A stretch of 64,000 nucleotides of DNA from Hofstenia miamia (Eukaryota > Xenacoelomorpha > Acoela > Hofsteniidae). This document shows, piece after piece, positions 33,685 through 46,839 of the stretch. The translations under genes were made by a program, and so were the position numbers. Where the stretch lies: positions 404,829-468,828 of the forward strand of contig CABFPE010000346.1 in NCBI GenBank assembly GCA_900660155.1. The letters run 5' to 3'. A model generated the notes under the pieces. The model saw nothing but the letters and a program-made list of their open reading frames with translations. It made no database searches and was not told where the DNA came from. How positions within the stretch are numbered: the first letter of the stretch is position 1; each line of letters opens with the position of its first letter.

Positions 33685-35145
33685 AATAATTCGGCAATTA
33701 TTTAAGTTATAAACTCTTCCTTGTAAGTCAGTAACGAGTTGCTTTGAAATACGACGATGAACCTTGATTTTTGCCCCGTACTTAGGACCCAAAGCTGTGT
33801 CTACTGCTATTTTCTGTTGGATAAATTTCGGAGAGCGTAAATTCTTTTCTTCATTACTGAAGAACTGTGACGAATTAAGAGGCCAATCGAATGGTTGCGT
33901 AGGGTTGGATCCGTACAAAATAGTAAATGGTGGAACACCGGCATAGGAACTGCTAGATGAATTGATTTGGAATACTGCTTTCTGTAATTCATCNNNNNNN
34001 NNNNNNNNNNNNNNNNNNNNNNNNNNNNNNNNNNNNNNNNNNNNNNNNNNNNNNNNNNNNNNNNNNNNNNNNNNNNNNNNNNNNNNNNNNNNNNNNNNNN
34101 NNNNNNNNNNNNNNNNNNNNNNNNNNNNNNNNNNNNNNNNNNNNNNNNNNNNNNNNNNNNNNNNNNNNNNNNNNNNNNNNNNNNNNNNNNNNNNNNNNNN
34201 NNNNNNNNNNNNNNNNNNNNNNNNNNNNNNNNNNNNNNNNNNNNNNNNNNNNNNNNNNNNNNNNNNNNNNNNNNNNNNNNNNNNNNNNNNNNNNNNNNNN
34301 NNNNNNNNNNNNNNNNNNNNNNNNNNNNNNNNNNNNNNNNNNNNNNNNNNNNNNNNNNNNNNNNNNNNNNNNNNNNNNNNNNNNNNNNNNNNNNNNNNNN
34401 NNNNNNNNNNNNNNNNNNNNNNNNNNNNNNNNNNNNNNNNNNNNNNNNNNNNNNNNNNNNNNNNNNNNNNNNNNNNNNNNNNNNNNNNNNNNNNNNNNNN
34501 NNNNNNNNNNNNNNNNNNNNNNNNNNNNNNNNNNNNNNNNNNNNNNNNNNNNNNNNNNNNNNNNNNNNNNNNNNNNNNNNNNNNNNNNNNNNNNNNNNNN
34601 NNNNNNNNNNNNNNNNNNNNNNNNNNNNNNNNNNNNNNNNNNNNNNNNNNNNNNNNNNNNNNNNNNNNNNNNNNNNNNNNNNNNNNNNNNNNNNNNNNNN
34701 NNNNNNNNNNNNNNNNNNNNNNNNNNNNNNNNNNNNNNNNNNNNNNNNNNNNNNNNNNNNNNNNNNNNNNNNNNNNNNNNNNNNNNNNNNNNNNNNNNNN
34801 NNNNNNNNNNNNNNNNNNNNNNNNNNNNNNNNNNNNNNNNNNNNNNNNNNNNNNNNNNNNNNNNNNNNNNNNNNNNNNNNNNNNNNNNNNNNNNNNNNNN
34901 NNNNNNNNNNNNNNNNNNNNNNNNNNNNNNNNNNNNNNNNNNNNNNNNNNNNNNNNNNNNNNNNNNNNNNNNNNNNNNNNNNNNNNNNNNNNNTGTTAAT
35001 AAGGTCGTTTTCGTAGCGACTGCGTCGAAAAGGTTTAGAAAATACTGGGGCATTATTCTCTGTTTGAATGAAATGCTTTACGAAATTAGTCCGTCCTATA
35101 TCGGTAGGATTTTCAGAAAAAATATCTCGGAAACTGATCAGTAGG
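33685..35145 (-). pseudogene. gypsy pol remnant (RT start and integrase end)
   Basis: Right of the gap the minus strand reads as the segment before a gypsy reverse transcriptase (FSENPTDIGRTNFVKHFIQT, then APVFSKPFRRSRYE). Left of the gap it reads as the end of the integrase core (DELQKAVFQINSSSSYAG, then PPFTILYGSNPTQPFDW) and the C-terminal domain ending near 33685. The protease, the RT catalytic core, RNase H and the integrase DDE residues are all in the gap or lost. No envelope frame is seen. Confidence 0.85.
33994..34993. other. Assembly gap (1000 N)
   Basis: Exactly 1000 N inside the gypsy pol region, probably a fixed-size gap where the assembler failed across a repeated element. Confidence 0.99.
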
Positions 35146-35165
35146 ACATAGTATAACACACGCAT

Positions 35166-36440
35166 GGAAAGACTTCTTCAGCAAAATATTATAATTTTGT
35201 TGTTGCGTGTGTAGTGTAGTTTATTGTGTTTGTATATGTACATATGTGCATATTGAAAATTTTTATGCATAGCATTTTTACAGAATTTTAATGAATAGGA
35301 CAGGCTGTACAAATGATAGACTAAATATACGCTATTGAAGATGAAATATATAAATAATTGAATATTGCATTTTTCATTTATTTAATAATACTTGATAATG
35401 AAATTGTTAACACTATGAGCACCATTATCCAATATTCCTAAAAGCACCAAATGTGTCAAATTTGTCACATATAAGATGTTAAGCTAGCTACTTCAATCAC
35501 AACAGTTATGTAATTCAGATGTTGATATTTTAGTACACAAAATTTAACTGAAGAGAAAGTGTGTTTCAAATGTTACTTTTATTAACACAAATATGATAAA
35601 TACACATGCAATCACATGTATTAAGGTTAGAAAAATGAGTTGCTGACCAACAAAGTTACTACATTTATTTGCGTGCAATTACTCGAAGAATATACTCGTA
35701 TATATAAGTAGAAGGCTAGAAGCTCATATAATATGTTCATAAAAATTACACAATTTTCAAACAAAACAATGAGTCCTATTGAAGAATTATATCTGCCAAA
35801 TTTCAATGGCAAGAATGACACACAGCGACAGCATATTTCTCAATAGCTTTGAAACATTTGCCACATTTTACAACCTAGAGCACTAAATTCGGATACTCGT
35901 TGCTTCCACAGTGAGTTCGTTTCTTCAAATACAGTCATAGGAAGCAACAAATGGGAAGTGGTGGAGTGAATCGGTGATTGTTCAAAAATGCAGAAAAGTA
36001 ACCGTGAAACGCCATTGACGCAGTAGTAAACTAGTCAATGTCATGGTTTTCTAGAAAACCCCGTCATTAAGCTGTTTCCCAGCTTGAAAATGCACATTGT
36101 GTTCAGAAAAACTGTCAGACAAAAGTCCGAGAATATTAGAAAGATACTGAAAAGTTTTGATACTTTAAGAAAAAGTCTTTTGCGTCAATTTTCAGTTCCT
36201 TTATTAATCGCAACCATTTCTAACTTCAAAACTCGAAAATACACTATCACTATTCTATGAAATAAACAGGCTCGAAATCACACATTGGCCAATCACAATT
36301 GGAAGGGAACTCGACACAAGCGTACTGCGCCTTGCAAAAAGTTTCATTTCAAATACATCGTCAATGCTGGAATAATGTTTTCTACGTTGTTCAATTTCTC
36401 ACTCGCCAGCTACCCGGAAATTGATTAGCATGATATGACA
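35166..36440. other. Intergenic, nothing recognised
   Basis: AT-rich, short chance frames only. Confidence 0.4.
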
Positions 36441-38520
36441 TCTACAGGCATATAATGCCTTTTCTTGATTTTCTTCTTAATAATAAATACCAATATTTGT
36501 ACATAGTGCCACACACAGTTCTGGATGTTGTGGTCACTAACTCAAACAACTTATCGATAGGTAATCCAGATTTGATGAAAGTATCTTTTTTGGATTATTA
36601 TGCCATTAATATCACTCTGACAGTAAACGCAGATCATCGCAACGATTGCTTTTGCCATAACAACTAGAGAATTCATGTATCAATTACTCCCGACCTATGC
36701 TAAATTTTAGCGCAGTCTATCTTTTCTTTGCTACTTTATCTACAATATGAGATGTATATATCTAGATTTTATTTTTTTATTTTACAATAATTATGAAATT
36801 ATTTATACCTAAAAACCGATGCAAAACGACAAGATATCCATATTTTTGTACTTCACACTGCCAAAGCGAACTGAGTAGATACTGTTAAAATTGCTAGACT
36901 ACAAAATGACGCACGGGACTCCATTGAACTTAATACTGCTGTATGTATTGAACAATTGTTTACATCAACTCTTGTCTTAATGATTTTTCAGGCTATTACA
37001 TAACAAGCAAATTTGGGATGGTGTTTATTTTACTGTCGAAACGTTAATGCTTTTAATGGTTAATTTCTTCTAAACGAGGATGTCAGCGCCTTTACTGGAT
37101 CGGGCATTGATTGTATAGGGTTTGATTTTTGATTCTTGAAGCTAAATAGCTAACATTTGCATATATTGAGAAAATTAATCATGCCTTGGTCGATGGAGCA
37201 AAAAGTCTTTTGTTTGAATACATATTACACCAGAAAGGTGGACATCTTGATCATGTACTTCCAAATTTGAGATTGAATATTTGCAGAATCTGAAATACTA
37301 TTTTAATGCCCTTGAATACATTATTATTGCCCTAGTTTGTTTTGCTTCAACAATTATGAAAACTCTGTATATCGCGTGAGGTCCTGCGTAGAATATCATG
37401 GCCGCTTGCTTTTCATTTTTGTTTTTCAAAACTGCTGGAACCTGGCATATGTAGTTCCTGTTTTCAAAGGAGGCTTCACTAAAAAATCTTATTATTTCTT
37501 TTCGGCCTATTAGCATTGTTCTTAAACTTTCTCTAGTTTTTGAAAAACTCATTTTTGTACCCAATTGTTAGGAGGTATTTATTTCGTTTTACTCGAGGGC
37601 GGTCAACTGCTACTCAAATTCTCATTTACTTTTTTTACTGTTAATATTTCGATTTCAGCAAGGCGTTGGACAAAGTGTCCAATAAAATTCTATTAGTCAA
37701 AATGCGCGGTTGTGGTGTAGGTTGAAATTTACTGCGTCTAATACATTCGTATCTTGAATTGCACAATGATAAATAATCGCATATCTGTTTGGAAACATGT
37801 TGAAAGTGGCGTTTATCAAGGGTGCCTATTAGGCCTACTATTATTTATAGTGTTTATAAAATATTACGTTCACGATTTATTATGTAATTGCTTTCTGATT
37901 ACAGTAAAGCTGGACTACAAGCTTATTTAAACAATTGTCTCAAAGCTTGGTTCGAAAACAAAATGATTTTTAATAGTAGTACAACGTAGTTTTTGGTCGT
38001 TAGCTCCAGGCTCACTGATGCTCAACTTGTTTTTCAAGACAATGTATTAAAGGAATGTGGTGGTATTTCCATTTCTAGTACTCTAAAATAGAAGAATCAC
38101 TTGTTTCATAAGCTGAAAGTCTGTCTTTATACCTTTACTTCTCTATGTGCCTCCGACGACATTACCTTTCTTGTAAAGCTTATGCTGTATAAAGCATATA
38201 TTCGCTCAACTTTTCTCTATGGATGTGCAGTTCGAAGTCCATCTGTTCAAGATCTAAATAAACTTAAAGTTTTCCAGTAATGATGTTTGCGGTGGATCTT
38301 TAACGGTGATTCCTACAAGGATTACTTATTAATGTAATTTCGTGTCAACTACAATATAAAATCATGATCGTGATGAACACGCTATTCACCGGTACTCTTG
38401 ATTTTCCTCGACAAACTACTTTCTCTTAAATTACTGCCTAAATCGGGAGCTTTGAAGCTTAAACAAACTATTTTTCATTGGGCCTAGAACTTTAAAGGTC
38501 AACTGTGATACTAACTTTTT
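36440..38520 (+). pseudogene. jockey/CR1-like LINE, decayed
   Basis: Pieces in expected order on the plus strand: the end of the apurinic endonuclease domain (VLDVVVTNSNNLSIGNPDL, then FLDYYAINITL) at 36455-36667, RT box A FDFSKALDKVSNKILL near 37650, the box VYQGCLLGLLLFIVFI near 37815, and the C-terminal LVKLMLYKAYIRSTFLYGCA near 38175 followed by LNKLKVFQ. The YxDD box is not intact. Numerous stops and frameshifts show long inactivity. The minus-strand frame at 37298-37564 is only the shadow of this element. Confidence 0.88.
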
Positions 38521-39627
38521 CATATACACAGTTAAATATAGTGATAATCACATCTACATAATTGTTTGTGTTCGATATTCTATATTGTGTAAGAAGAGAC
38601 TCAACTGGATATTTAATGCCTTCATAAAGTATACATATATAATCAATATTATCGTAGTTAGAGGAAGTGCTTTAAAGAGAAAATTTAAGTCTTTTTCTTA
38701 TTCATCTTCTAATGCATGTAATTGTAAATCAAATCATAGCAAACGTGGCGGACATGTAACAGTGACAATTTCCCAATAATTAATGCTACGCGTAAAATCG
38801 GGCGTAAAAAGAAGTAAAAAGAAGAACTAAATATTGCACTTCAGCAAGAGTTTTAAATAGAAAACAACTGAAATGCACTTCAATTCCTTCAGTTGTTGTT
38901 ACATATCCCTGGTACTAGACTACTTAGCAAACTAACCAGAGAACCATATTAGCAAGACTTAAAAGTCGTGATAATTCTGGAATACAGCAACTTAACACTT
39001 AACTTTTCATTGAGTTATTCAAATATACAGAATACTAACTACTTAAAGAAAACCATTTTAGGTATTTTTGCAAAACTAACTGAAATTAAATGGTTCAGCG
39101 ACGATTTTACCGATAATACGTAAGTGCCGAGAAACTCTATATACATATCCAAATTCGAACTCCTCCAAAAATTCACAAGGTTGTAAATTATTTTGTTTAT
39201 TGGGCCAGTTGATTTATATTTAACGATAAAGTGTCACAATTTAGGTAAATATTTAACAGAAGAATATATTGGGTGAAACAACCACCTTAATCACAATTAA
39301 GCAACAAAAAACTGAATCGTCAGACCTTCGTTTTGGTTATCCAAGAAGGCAAAATAGCTATAAAATTTTACGTGTACATTTTGAAACAGGTTTAAGAGGA
39401 TGCGTATATTCATCGAGATACAACCAAGGTAATGATAACATTTATGCATTGATGAAATATACGTAAGTAAAAAAAGTCGTCTTCAAGTTTGATAGGAATA
39501 GTTAAAAACTATAATATGAAGATTTTGGAAAAGGAGCATGCAAAAAGCGTTGGTTTTGGGCATAAAGATATCATTGACTAATACTAACAAAGTATTTGAG
39601 TTGACTGGTCAGTAACTAACCGAGTTT
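38521..39627. other. Probable LINE 3' debris, otherwise empty
   Basis: No convincing gene. A short frame at 39269-39466 (DLRFGYPRRQNSYKILRV) lies within 400 bases of a LINE 3' tail and may be retrotransposon-derived. Confidence 0.3.
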
Positions 39628-39660
39628 AGCGGCTAAATAAAGTCATTCATTATTATTATT
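39628..39660 (+). repeat. LINE 3' tail with (ATT)n, second copy
   Basis: AGCGGCTAAATAAAGTCATT followed by an ATT repeat, almost identical to 30195-30238. It marks the 3' end of another insertion of the same LINE family. Confidence 0.7.
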
Positions 39661-40510
39661 GTTAAAGTTTTAGTATTCTTTTTGATAACCATCGATTAAT
39701 CGAAATCTACTTTTAAAGATTCCTAAGAAAACTCTAAATTCCTAAATAAAGTTGCAATGGAAGCATTGTATATGATGTGACCAAGGCACCAATAATTTTA
39801 AAAGTACAAATTGGATTTCACATTTGATATTGAAGTTTCTGAATCCAGAAGATAATCAGCAAATAATGATAGCAGATTTCAATTTAATTAGAATGATATA
39901 TATTCGCGAAAGACAGTATTTTAAAAATTGTAAAGCATTTAAAATAAAAAAGTGCTTATGTTTCTCCTATTGAAGAATAAAAAATTCTCTCAGCTATTAC
40001 TGTATTTTCTACTGAAACAATTGCCGCTTGCTGCACTCTAAATGACCTTTAATCTTATCAATACATAACGGAAAATTGTTAATGTAGAGGATGTATATAA
40101 AGACAAAGAAAGTTCGATGAATATTCAAATCCCATTCAATCTCATTTTAGAGCAATATTTCAATTGACTGTCATTGGAAATCAGTAAAAAAAAGTCACCT
40201 TTAACTAAACAAACCGCTTAAGTGAATGTGAATTACTTGATGATTCTATTAAAAAAACCAATGGTTACGTTTAGCGAGAAAATAACAATCATTTTTACGT
40301 ACAGGAAATATACAATATTTGCATTAATGAAAAATTACAAGTTGAAAAAAAGTTAGAATTTAATAGCTAGATTAGGACTACGATATTGCAACATTTATTT
40401 CTCAGAATAAGTAAAACCTATCTTTGGTATACGAGACGAATATGAAATTTCCCATGACATACAGAACAATTTATTAAGTAAATAATTTATACCCAAAAAC
40501 ATATTTAATA
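39661..40510. other. Intergenic, nothing recognised
   Basis: AT-rich. It may contain intron sequence of the small minus-strand exon at 40517-40625. Confidence 0.35.
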
Positions 40511-40516
40511 TCTTAC

Positions 40517-40625
40517 CTCCTCCTCTATCTAACACACGATTGTATTGTGACATTATATCTAGTTTTGCCCAAACATTATTCACAATAGTATTATCAATTT
40601 GGAATGTTCGGATATTTGATGTCAT
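40517..40625 (-). CDS. Hypothetical first coding exon, 36 codons
   Basis: ATG at 40625 opens MTSNIRTFQIDNTIVNNVWA and continues KLDIMSQYNRVLDRGG up to a good donor (GAG|GTAAGA, exon end 40517). It is hydrophilic with helix-forming potential and looks like real coding sequence more than like random AT-rich translation. The next exon was not found to the left. It begins 132 bp downstream of the stop of the frame at 40758-41159 on the same strand. I do not recognise the family. Confidence 0.35.
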
Positions 40626-40757
40626 AATTATTTATGATGACGTTTTTGATATATATATTCAATGTTTGTTTTAGCAGTTTGATGACATCTGAGTTGATTG
40701 TACAGGCTATAATCTAACCACAGACGAGGAAGACCGAATGGGTTAGAGTCCCAATTG

Positions 40758-41159
40758 TTATGCCAGAGCTGCTGATGATAAAACAGCAATTGACTCTCCA
40801 AACTTTAACTGCAGTTGCTTCATAGCGAAGGCTGTGCGGACATCTAAGACTGATATTTGATTGGTGCCAAGTGGCTTCCATTCAATAAACAAGTCTAATT
40901 CCTGGTCGATTTTTTTCACGATCTTAATTAACTGCTTCTGATTTAGTTGCAGAGAGAGATGAAAGTTCGAATTGTGTGAGGTGCTTCTACCACCAGTACG
41001 ACGAATGTAGATGCGTATGATTCTTTCATTCTCAGAGTCTTCTACGTAAGCATATGCAATTGTGCTGTGTCTCTCCATCATCGCACATATAGCATCTGTA
41101 ACATCATTGTATACTTTGTGACTACACACAGTGCAAGGCAGAACAACAAATTGAAACAA
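40758..41159 (-). CDS. Hypothetical protein, up to 133 residues
   Basis: A minus-strand frame with balanced amino-acid content, unlike the Lys/Asn/Ile/Phe-rich chance frames around it. Characteristic parts are YAYVEDSENERIIRIYIRRT, FHLSLQLNQKQLIKIVKKID and LDVRTAFAMKQLQLKFGES, ending SSAALA and TAA at 40758-40760. A splice acceptor (TGTGTGTAG) at 41122-41123 would start the exon at 41121, so the first dozen residues of the open frame may be intron and an upstream exon may exist (a candidate frame is at 41311-41550). There is no membrane span. I do not recognise the family, but it reads like a conserved cellular gene. Confidence 0.45.
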   Translation of the reverse strand: MFQFVVLPCTVCSHKVYNDVTDAICAMMERHSTIAYAYVEDSENERIIRIYIRRTGGRSTSHNSNFHLSLQLNQKQLIKIVKKIDQELDLFIEWKPLGTNQISVLDVRTAFAMKQLQLKFGESIAVLSSAALA

Positions 41160-44100
41160 TTAAGTAATGAATGGTATGATGTCAAACAATTAATGAAATG
41201 GACCCAAATTAGATTGATCAAGGCGCGCTCTTTTACAGTGAATGCGGCTGTATGTGTATATGCCTAGACATCTTGGATTAAGAATGACAGCATGTCTATA
41301 GCTAAATATTTTACATTATGCAGTCGGAGACACCATCAAAGAAATTGCGTGTCACGATGCTAATTAAATTCAGATAAATAACCTCGCATATGTTCAATGT
41401 GGTTGGCAATGCTGTGCAATAATATAATGAGTTCGAGTAGTTGAATTTGTTAGCGGGTGTGTCCTGTTTATTTGCTTGACATATTAAAATATCCAGACAG
41501 GTGACGCCACAATCAAACACAAGCGATAGAGGAGTCCAATGGTGGCGCACTTATGCCGAGAATTGAACTTAATTTCCATAAAAAATATTTCATAAATTAA
41601 ATAATTTATCTTTTTCTATACAAATCGTAAAGCTTAAATTTAAAAAGATTTGATGCAAAATAATTGCCTTCTTAAGGCTCTAGGACAATTATTGAGGAGG
41701 GAGGGATTCCAGCCGATTAATCACATTTATTACTGAAACTGATTAAATTTATTTCTGTAAAATTACTGTACACATTATGGTAAATATATTCCTAAGTAAT
41801 TTTTCCATGAAAAATTTCACTTAGTTAATCAACTTCACGAAATTAGCTGTCGAAAACTTAAATTATTAGATTCAATACTAAAATGGTTCGCCAACAGTCG
41901 TGCATTGACTCTAAAACCGAGAACTTAATTATCAAAATATTGACTTTTAGAGCTAATCGTGTTAAGTTTAGTACAATATAGAAGTAGAATCTTTCTACGG
42001 ATATATGATATTAAATAGTAAATATAAAATGTGTATAACATTATATTTCTGGAAACGAGACTTGGTATGAAATTGCTGAATTAAAACTATTCAGAGAAAT
42101 ACAATTCTGAAGAAATAAGGCTTCTAATTTGCTGCTCGAACCAAGGAACACAAAGTCGACTCTTAAAGCCTTGTGCCTTGCTGTCACTCGCACAGTTTAA
42201 TTCTAACAACGTGCCTATTTTCTTGGAAGAATAAATTCGTCATAACAAATTAAAAAATGATTGCAGGGCAATTTGTAATTATATAATTTGACATAAATAT
42301 CTTTTCATAAATAGACACTTTTTTTATTATTACTTTGTAAAACGCCAGTTTTAGGAATTAATGTAGCTATGTAGTTGTAGTTCTTACCGATAGTTGTGAT
42401 CATCTTGATATTAAAAAACACACTTAGTTTAAGAATACATTGACCTTAAGTTTTTTATTTAATCGTAAATATGTTTTAGACATAGCATTAATCAAGGTGA
42501 AAAGAAATTCATATTTGTTTTGTGTGTTTGTGTATTTGTGAATGTAATTGCAGAAGGAACAGTCTTAGAATTATTTGAGTACTAATAGTCATTTATATAA
42601 AAGCACTATTTAATTTACACATGCATGCATTACCTAAAATAAATAAGTTCGTTTAATGTAATAAACTTGTTTGTTTATAATTATAATATAATTATGATCT
42701 TTTTTAATATGATGGATTCTGCTCTTTTAGTGTTCTTTGTTCTAATGATATTTAAATTATTTTCTTTAAGTTCATGAGAATGTTTGTAGATTTCTGCATT
42801 TAAGTGATCACTAAGTAATTCAATTATTTTTACCAACATGTCGAACTGTTTCCCCGATTTACAATTTATTGTCGCATTTATATTTTTAGACAATTGATGG
42901 AACTAGTTATTTTGGAGTTTGATCTTTATTCTTGAATATACATATTCTATTTTGTATGATTGGAATATTGAGGATATCTTTGTTTTGAATGTATGGTCGG
43001 AACAGATTTCTTGTGTATGTAATTTTGAATTGTGATCGTTATTTAAACCAGACAAGTTACAAAAACATCTCGAAAATTATATTTACAAATATGCCTGAGA
43101 AGTAATTTAAAGAATAAATTGTTCAGTGATGCCAAAATGCTGTTATAAGAGAATATTTCTTTTCTGGGTCATTAAAAGGTGTCTTATTACATTGAAAAGG
43201 TTACGATATATCCGGGGAATTCATTTTTGTCGCTATAAGCAAATAGTCGTTATAAAGAAATTGCATGTATACTGTCTGTTAAAACTTAAATCAAAATCAG
43301 AAACATATTGAAAAGCTCAGCCTCCATTAAGAGGTTGGCACATTTTTCATCAATAATAAATTTCAAACTTTCAAAAAATATTAGGACAAATTTTTTATTT
43401 TTAGAAAAATCTTAATGTTTGAGATTTATTTCTTGTGATAAAAATTCAATTTTCTCATCTTTTACTCCGAATTCAAATAAACAGTTGCAATTTTTTTGGA
43501 CTAATACTTACTGTTATTTTCTAATTGGGTCTGATTTTTAATTAAACATATTATTAGTGTTAAAGTTAAATTCAATGTTTCGGTCAAAAATTTAATATTT
43601 CTCTAAAGTTTGCATAGCTGCAATTGCATGCCAAATGCTATCACTTGGATAATAAATATTTAGAAGGTTTTGTATTTATATTACATTGATGGATTATATA
43701 TACATCCCTAAAGCAAACTAGTATTATTGCATTAAATTTTCCTAGTAGTCTATAACACTGAAATATTTGCTAATAAATTTGTATGAATCACTATGTCGAC
43801 ATGCTTAGGCTTTGGTGTTAATCCTTCTTTCATACTTTTGTAAGTGCTCTCAAATGTAAATAAAAATGGATCATCTTTTTAGGAGCAGCAATTTGCACTT
43901 CTTCACTTCGAATGTTTTGATTACCTATTTTCGTTAAAACATCAAGCATGTTTCATACATCTTATAAACTTATAATAAACATCGCTTCAATGGTTTTGGG
44001 AGATCTACGCATATATCAAGGAAGATTTAACGTTCTTTGTTATTTTGATGGCCTTGAAAACTTATATTTGTATTAAAGTTAGAAATAGAGAAAATTTAAA

Positions 44101-46835
44101 TCTCTTCCACATATTCAGAATTTTCATAGAAATTATGTATATCTTTTGAACTACTTCAGCTACAGCAAACGCTTTAATAGAAATTTTGGAAATTGCATTC
44201 AGGCACTTCCCCAATAGACATGTTCATGCCTCGGAGAAAATAATTTTAATATTTGTTTATCCTTTTAATAGGTCGGTAGCCTGTTAAAAATTAAGGTTCG
44301 TGGAAAACCAATAGTAGACTGATATGAGAATTATCTCATTAGCATAAATTACTATTACAATTATTACTAGCAAAATGCATACAATTGCCTCAGCGATTGT
44401 AAACCACATTGAAGTATAAAGAAAGTGTGTGATATTTACAATACCTTGTAGAAGTCTGCATTTAAAGAATTAGCAAATCAATCACAGTTTCTTTGAACAT
44501 AGAAGTTTCATTTAAAGATTTTAATACTAAGAAAAACGTATTTTACACTTTCATAAAAAATTTTCTATCAATTAGCGGATCCTTATACTACAAATTTTTC
44601 TCAACTCGGGGAAACAAATTTGTCAAGCTTTTGTCTCAGGAACTTAGACACCTTACTAAAATTTTCATTGAAAATAAGCTATAGGTTTTCTCCTAAGCAC
44701 TGTCAAAACTGCAATTAAGAATTTATTAATATATCATACTAAAATCGGGGAGACCGCGCAAATTTCAGTTTTTATGACATCTACTATTTCAAGTGTACCG
44801 CATCGGTCTGCCCTGCAGAAGAAGGTAACTTGAAAAAGCATCTTTTGAAAGCTATGTCCAAAGTTATATTAGTGGTGCATTACCATTAGGCACATACTTT
44901 TTGGAAAGACGAGACCAACGTCGAAAGTTATTTAGAAATAATATGCAGCACGGTTTGACGGAAGAAAGTCACTGTTTTCAAAGAATGGTAATAAAGGGCT
45001 CTGGTAATTTGAGCACGTTGTTACTCATTAATGTCCTCACGTAATATAGAAAATCTAAAGTAGCAATGATTATTTGAGGCAAACCTGATAGAACATAACG
45101 ATGCCTTGCATGTGTCAAAGAGGTGGTTTTGCTATCAGGATAGTTTGCTTTAGAAAGATTCTTTGTACTAAGCTTAAAAAATTAATTTTCTTCGAATATG
45201 AAATTTATTGTTATTAAAATGACAGAAATTTATATTATAACGAATAGGGCGACCAAATTGTAACCTTAACAATCTTGTTTTTTAACTTAGCCTTTCACGT
45301 TTCATTGGCAACTATGATTAAAATGAAATATTGGATGTTTACGAATGTTAACCGACCCTTTTAGCAATGAGAAACTTGTGTCCACTTCGGCGGGGTAACA
45401 TTTTTTCCATTGACTCCATGAAGACCAAAGAAGACTTTTTATATATGTTAAATAAATTTTAACTATTTATTTTAAAGTGAAATTTTGACCTTATTAACTT
45501 AATTTCTGCATTTCGACCAAAATTTGACAGTACTTACTGACTTTTTGGGCACCTTAATGTGTTATGCTTTAAAATGGGAGTTTAGAATTTTTCATAATTT
45601 AACATTGTTGATGTATTCTAAGAAATCAGCTTATGTTTTCTTCAGTGCAACTAAATCTGTATAAGATTGATTACATAAATTTTTTTAAATCAGTTAAATA
45701 GGCCATTGCTGTACACGAGATGAATGATTCCCAAAATTTATAAATGTATTTAGGTGCTGTGAGAAAATTGGGTCTACAAATTTCAAAGTTTTATTAAATC
45801 ATTTTTGTTAATTTTGTACAAAATAGAAGTTGCGTAGAATCATAATGTTTATTATAGGATCAAATCTAATAGGCCGAATATAATTCAGATCCCAATAACT
45901 ATTTGCAATACCGGTAGTGCAAAGCGGTGTTCATATGTTCCCACCAATACTTTGTTTGGCACTCTGCAACATTCATGCAAAGAACGACATTTTCATATTA
46001 TTTTAGATTGAGTAAGGTTAATAATTTTGATACCCAGAAAATTACCTTACATACCGTTTTGTACACCTATTTTTTATATTTATAGATGAAATTTATAGCA
46101 TTAGTCGTATGGTACCATTTTGCTATCGTAAAACTATCTGAATTTTATGTTATTATTGGAATGTCATGGAGTTCACATTCTTTACGTAAATTTTTTAGCC
46201 TAAGGTAGAATTCATTTTGTAGCGCTTATTTCGTAAAATTTTGGTAGGAAAACTAATTTCACATAATTTTTTCATATAATGTTATTAATTACAAGAAAAT
46301 ACATAGACTGATTACAATTGTTTGAAAAGTCAAAATAAACCCTACCCCAAACAAGAATTTAATTGCTGTCATATGCAACAAGTGTATAAATTGTTTTTAA
46401 ATGCGTCAGTTCTCGCCGATGATGAAAAATTGCATTGTAAACATAGACGTGTCCAGATTGCAAATCAGTGGGTATTTTATCTTTTCCTACCCTACAAAAA
46501 TATCTTGTGTTGTTTGTATATGTTAATACTGGAATAGTGTTTGATTATGATATATCTTTGTTCAAAATTTGTAGTTCTTTTTTTCTTTTTTATACAAAAT
46601 ATTTCGAAAATCTGTTTTTCTCCATCAATTCGTTGTTTATTATCTTTTTCTTTTGCATTAATCACTTTGTTTATTAACTATTTTCATATCATTATTGAGT
46701 CTCGTTTTTAAATTTTTTAATTTGCACAATTTATAAATATTTTTCGGACACTTGTCTATTTTACTTTAGAAATTCGTCACAGTTTGAATTGAATTTTATA
46801 TAATAATCTGTTTTTGTAGCTTTTTGATACCGATT
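41160..46835. other. Large AT-rich intergenic region
   Basis: Scattered chance frames without family motifs. A minus-strand frame at 42681-42893 (SDHLNAEIYKHSHELKENNL) faintly resembles the region behind the endonuclease of Penelope-like elements. Around 44750-45000 a slightly GC-richer block might be an old transposon. Nothing else supportable. Confidence 0.4.
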
Positions 46836-46839
46836 TGTC

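Larger units (their letters stand above)
33641..35158 (-). mobile_element. gypsy LTR retrotransposon remnant
   Basis: Minus-strand element. At its right edge 16 bp (TGTTATACTATGTCCT, 35143-35158) equal the start of the 3' LTR at 33641-33656 and are fused directly to pol coding sequence, so most of the 5' LTR, gag and early pol are missing. Pol follows, interrupted by the 1000 N gap, and ends just before a polypurine tract (AGGGGGAGGGA, 33667-33657) and the 3' LTR start. The LTR continues to lower coordinates, but its outer end was not identified. Real RT-to-integrase distance is well over 1 kb, so the gap is shorter than the missing sequence or the element has an internal deletion. Confidence 0.83.

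Noticed and set aside
33807-34999. Long frames on both strands across the second N run
   Set aside because: Same artefact. Only the gypsy frame readable on each side of the gap was kept.
37298-37564. 88-codon minus-strand frame
   Set aside because: Lies antisense within the decayed jockey/CR1-like LINE and has no motif of its own.
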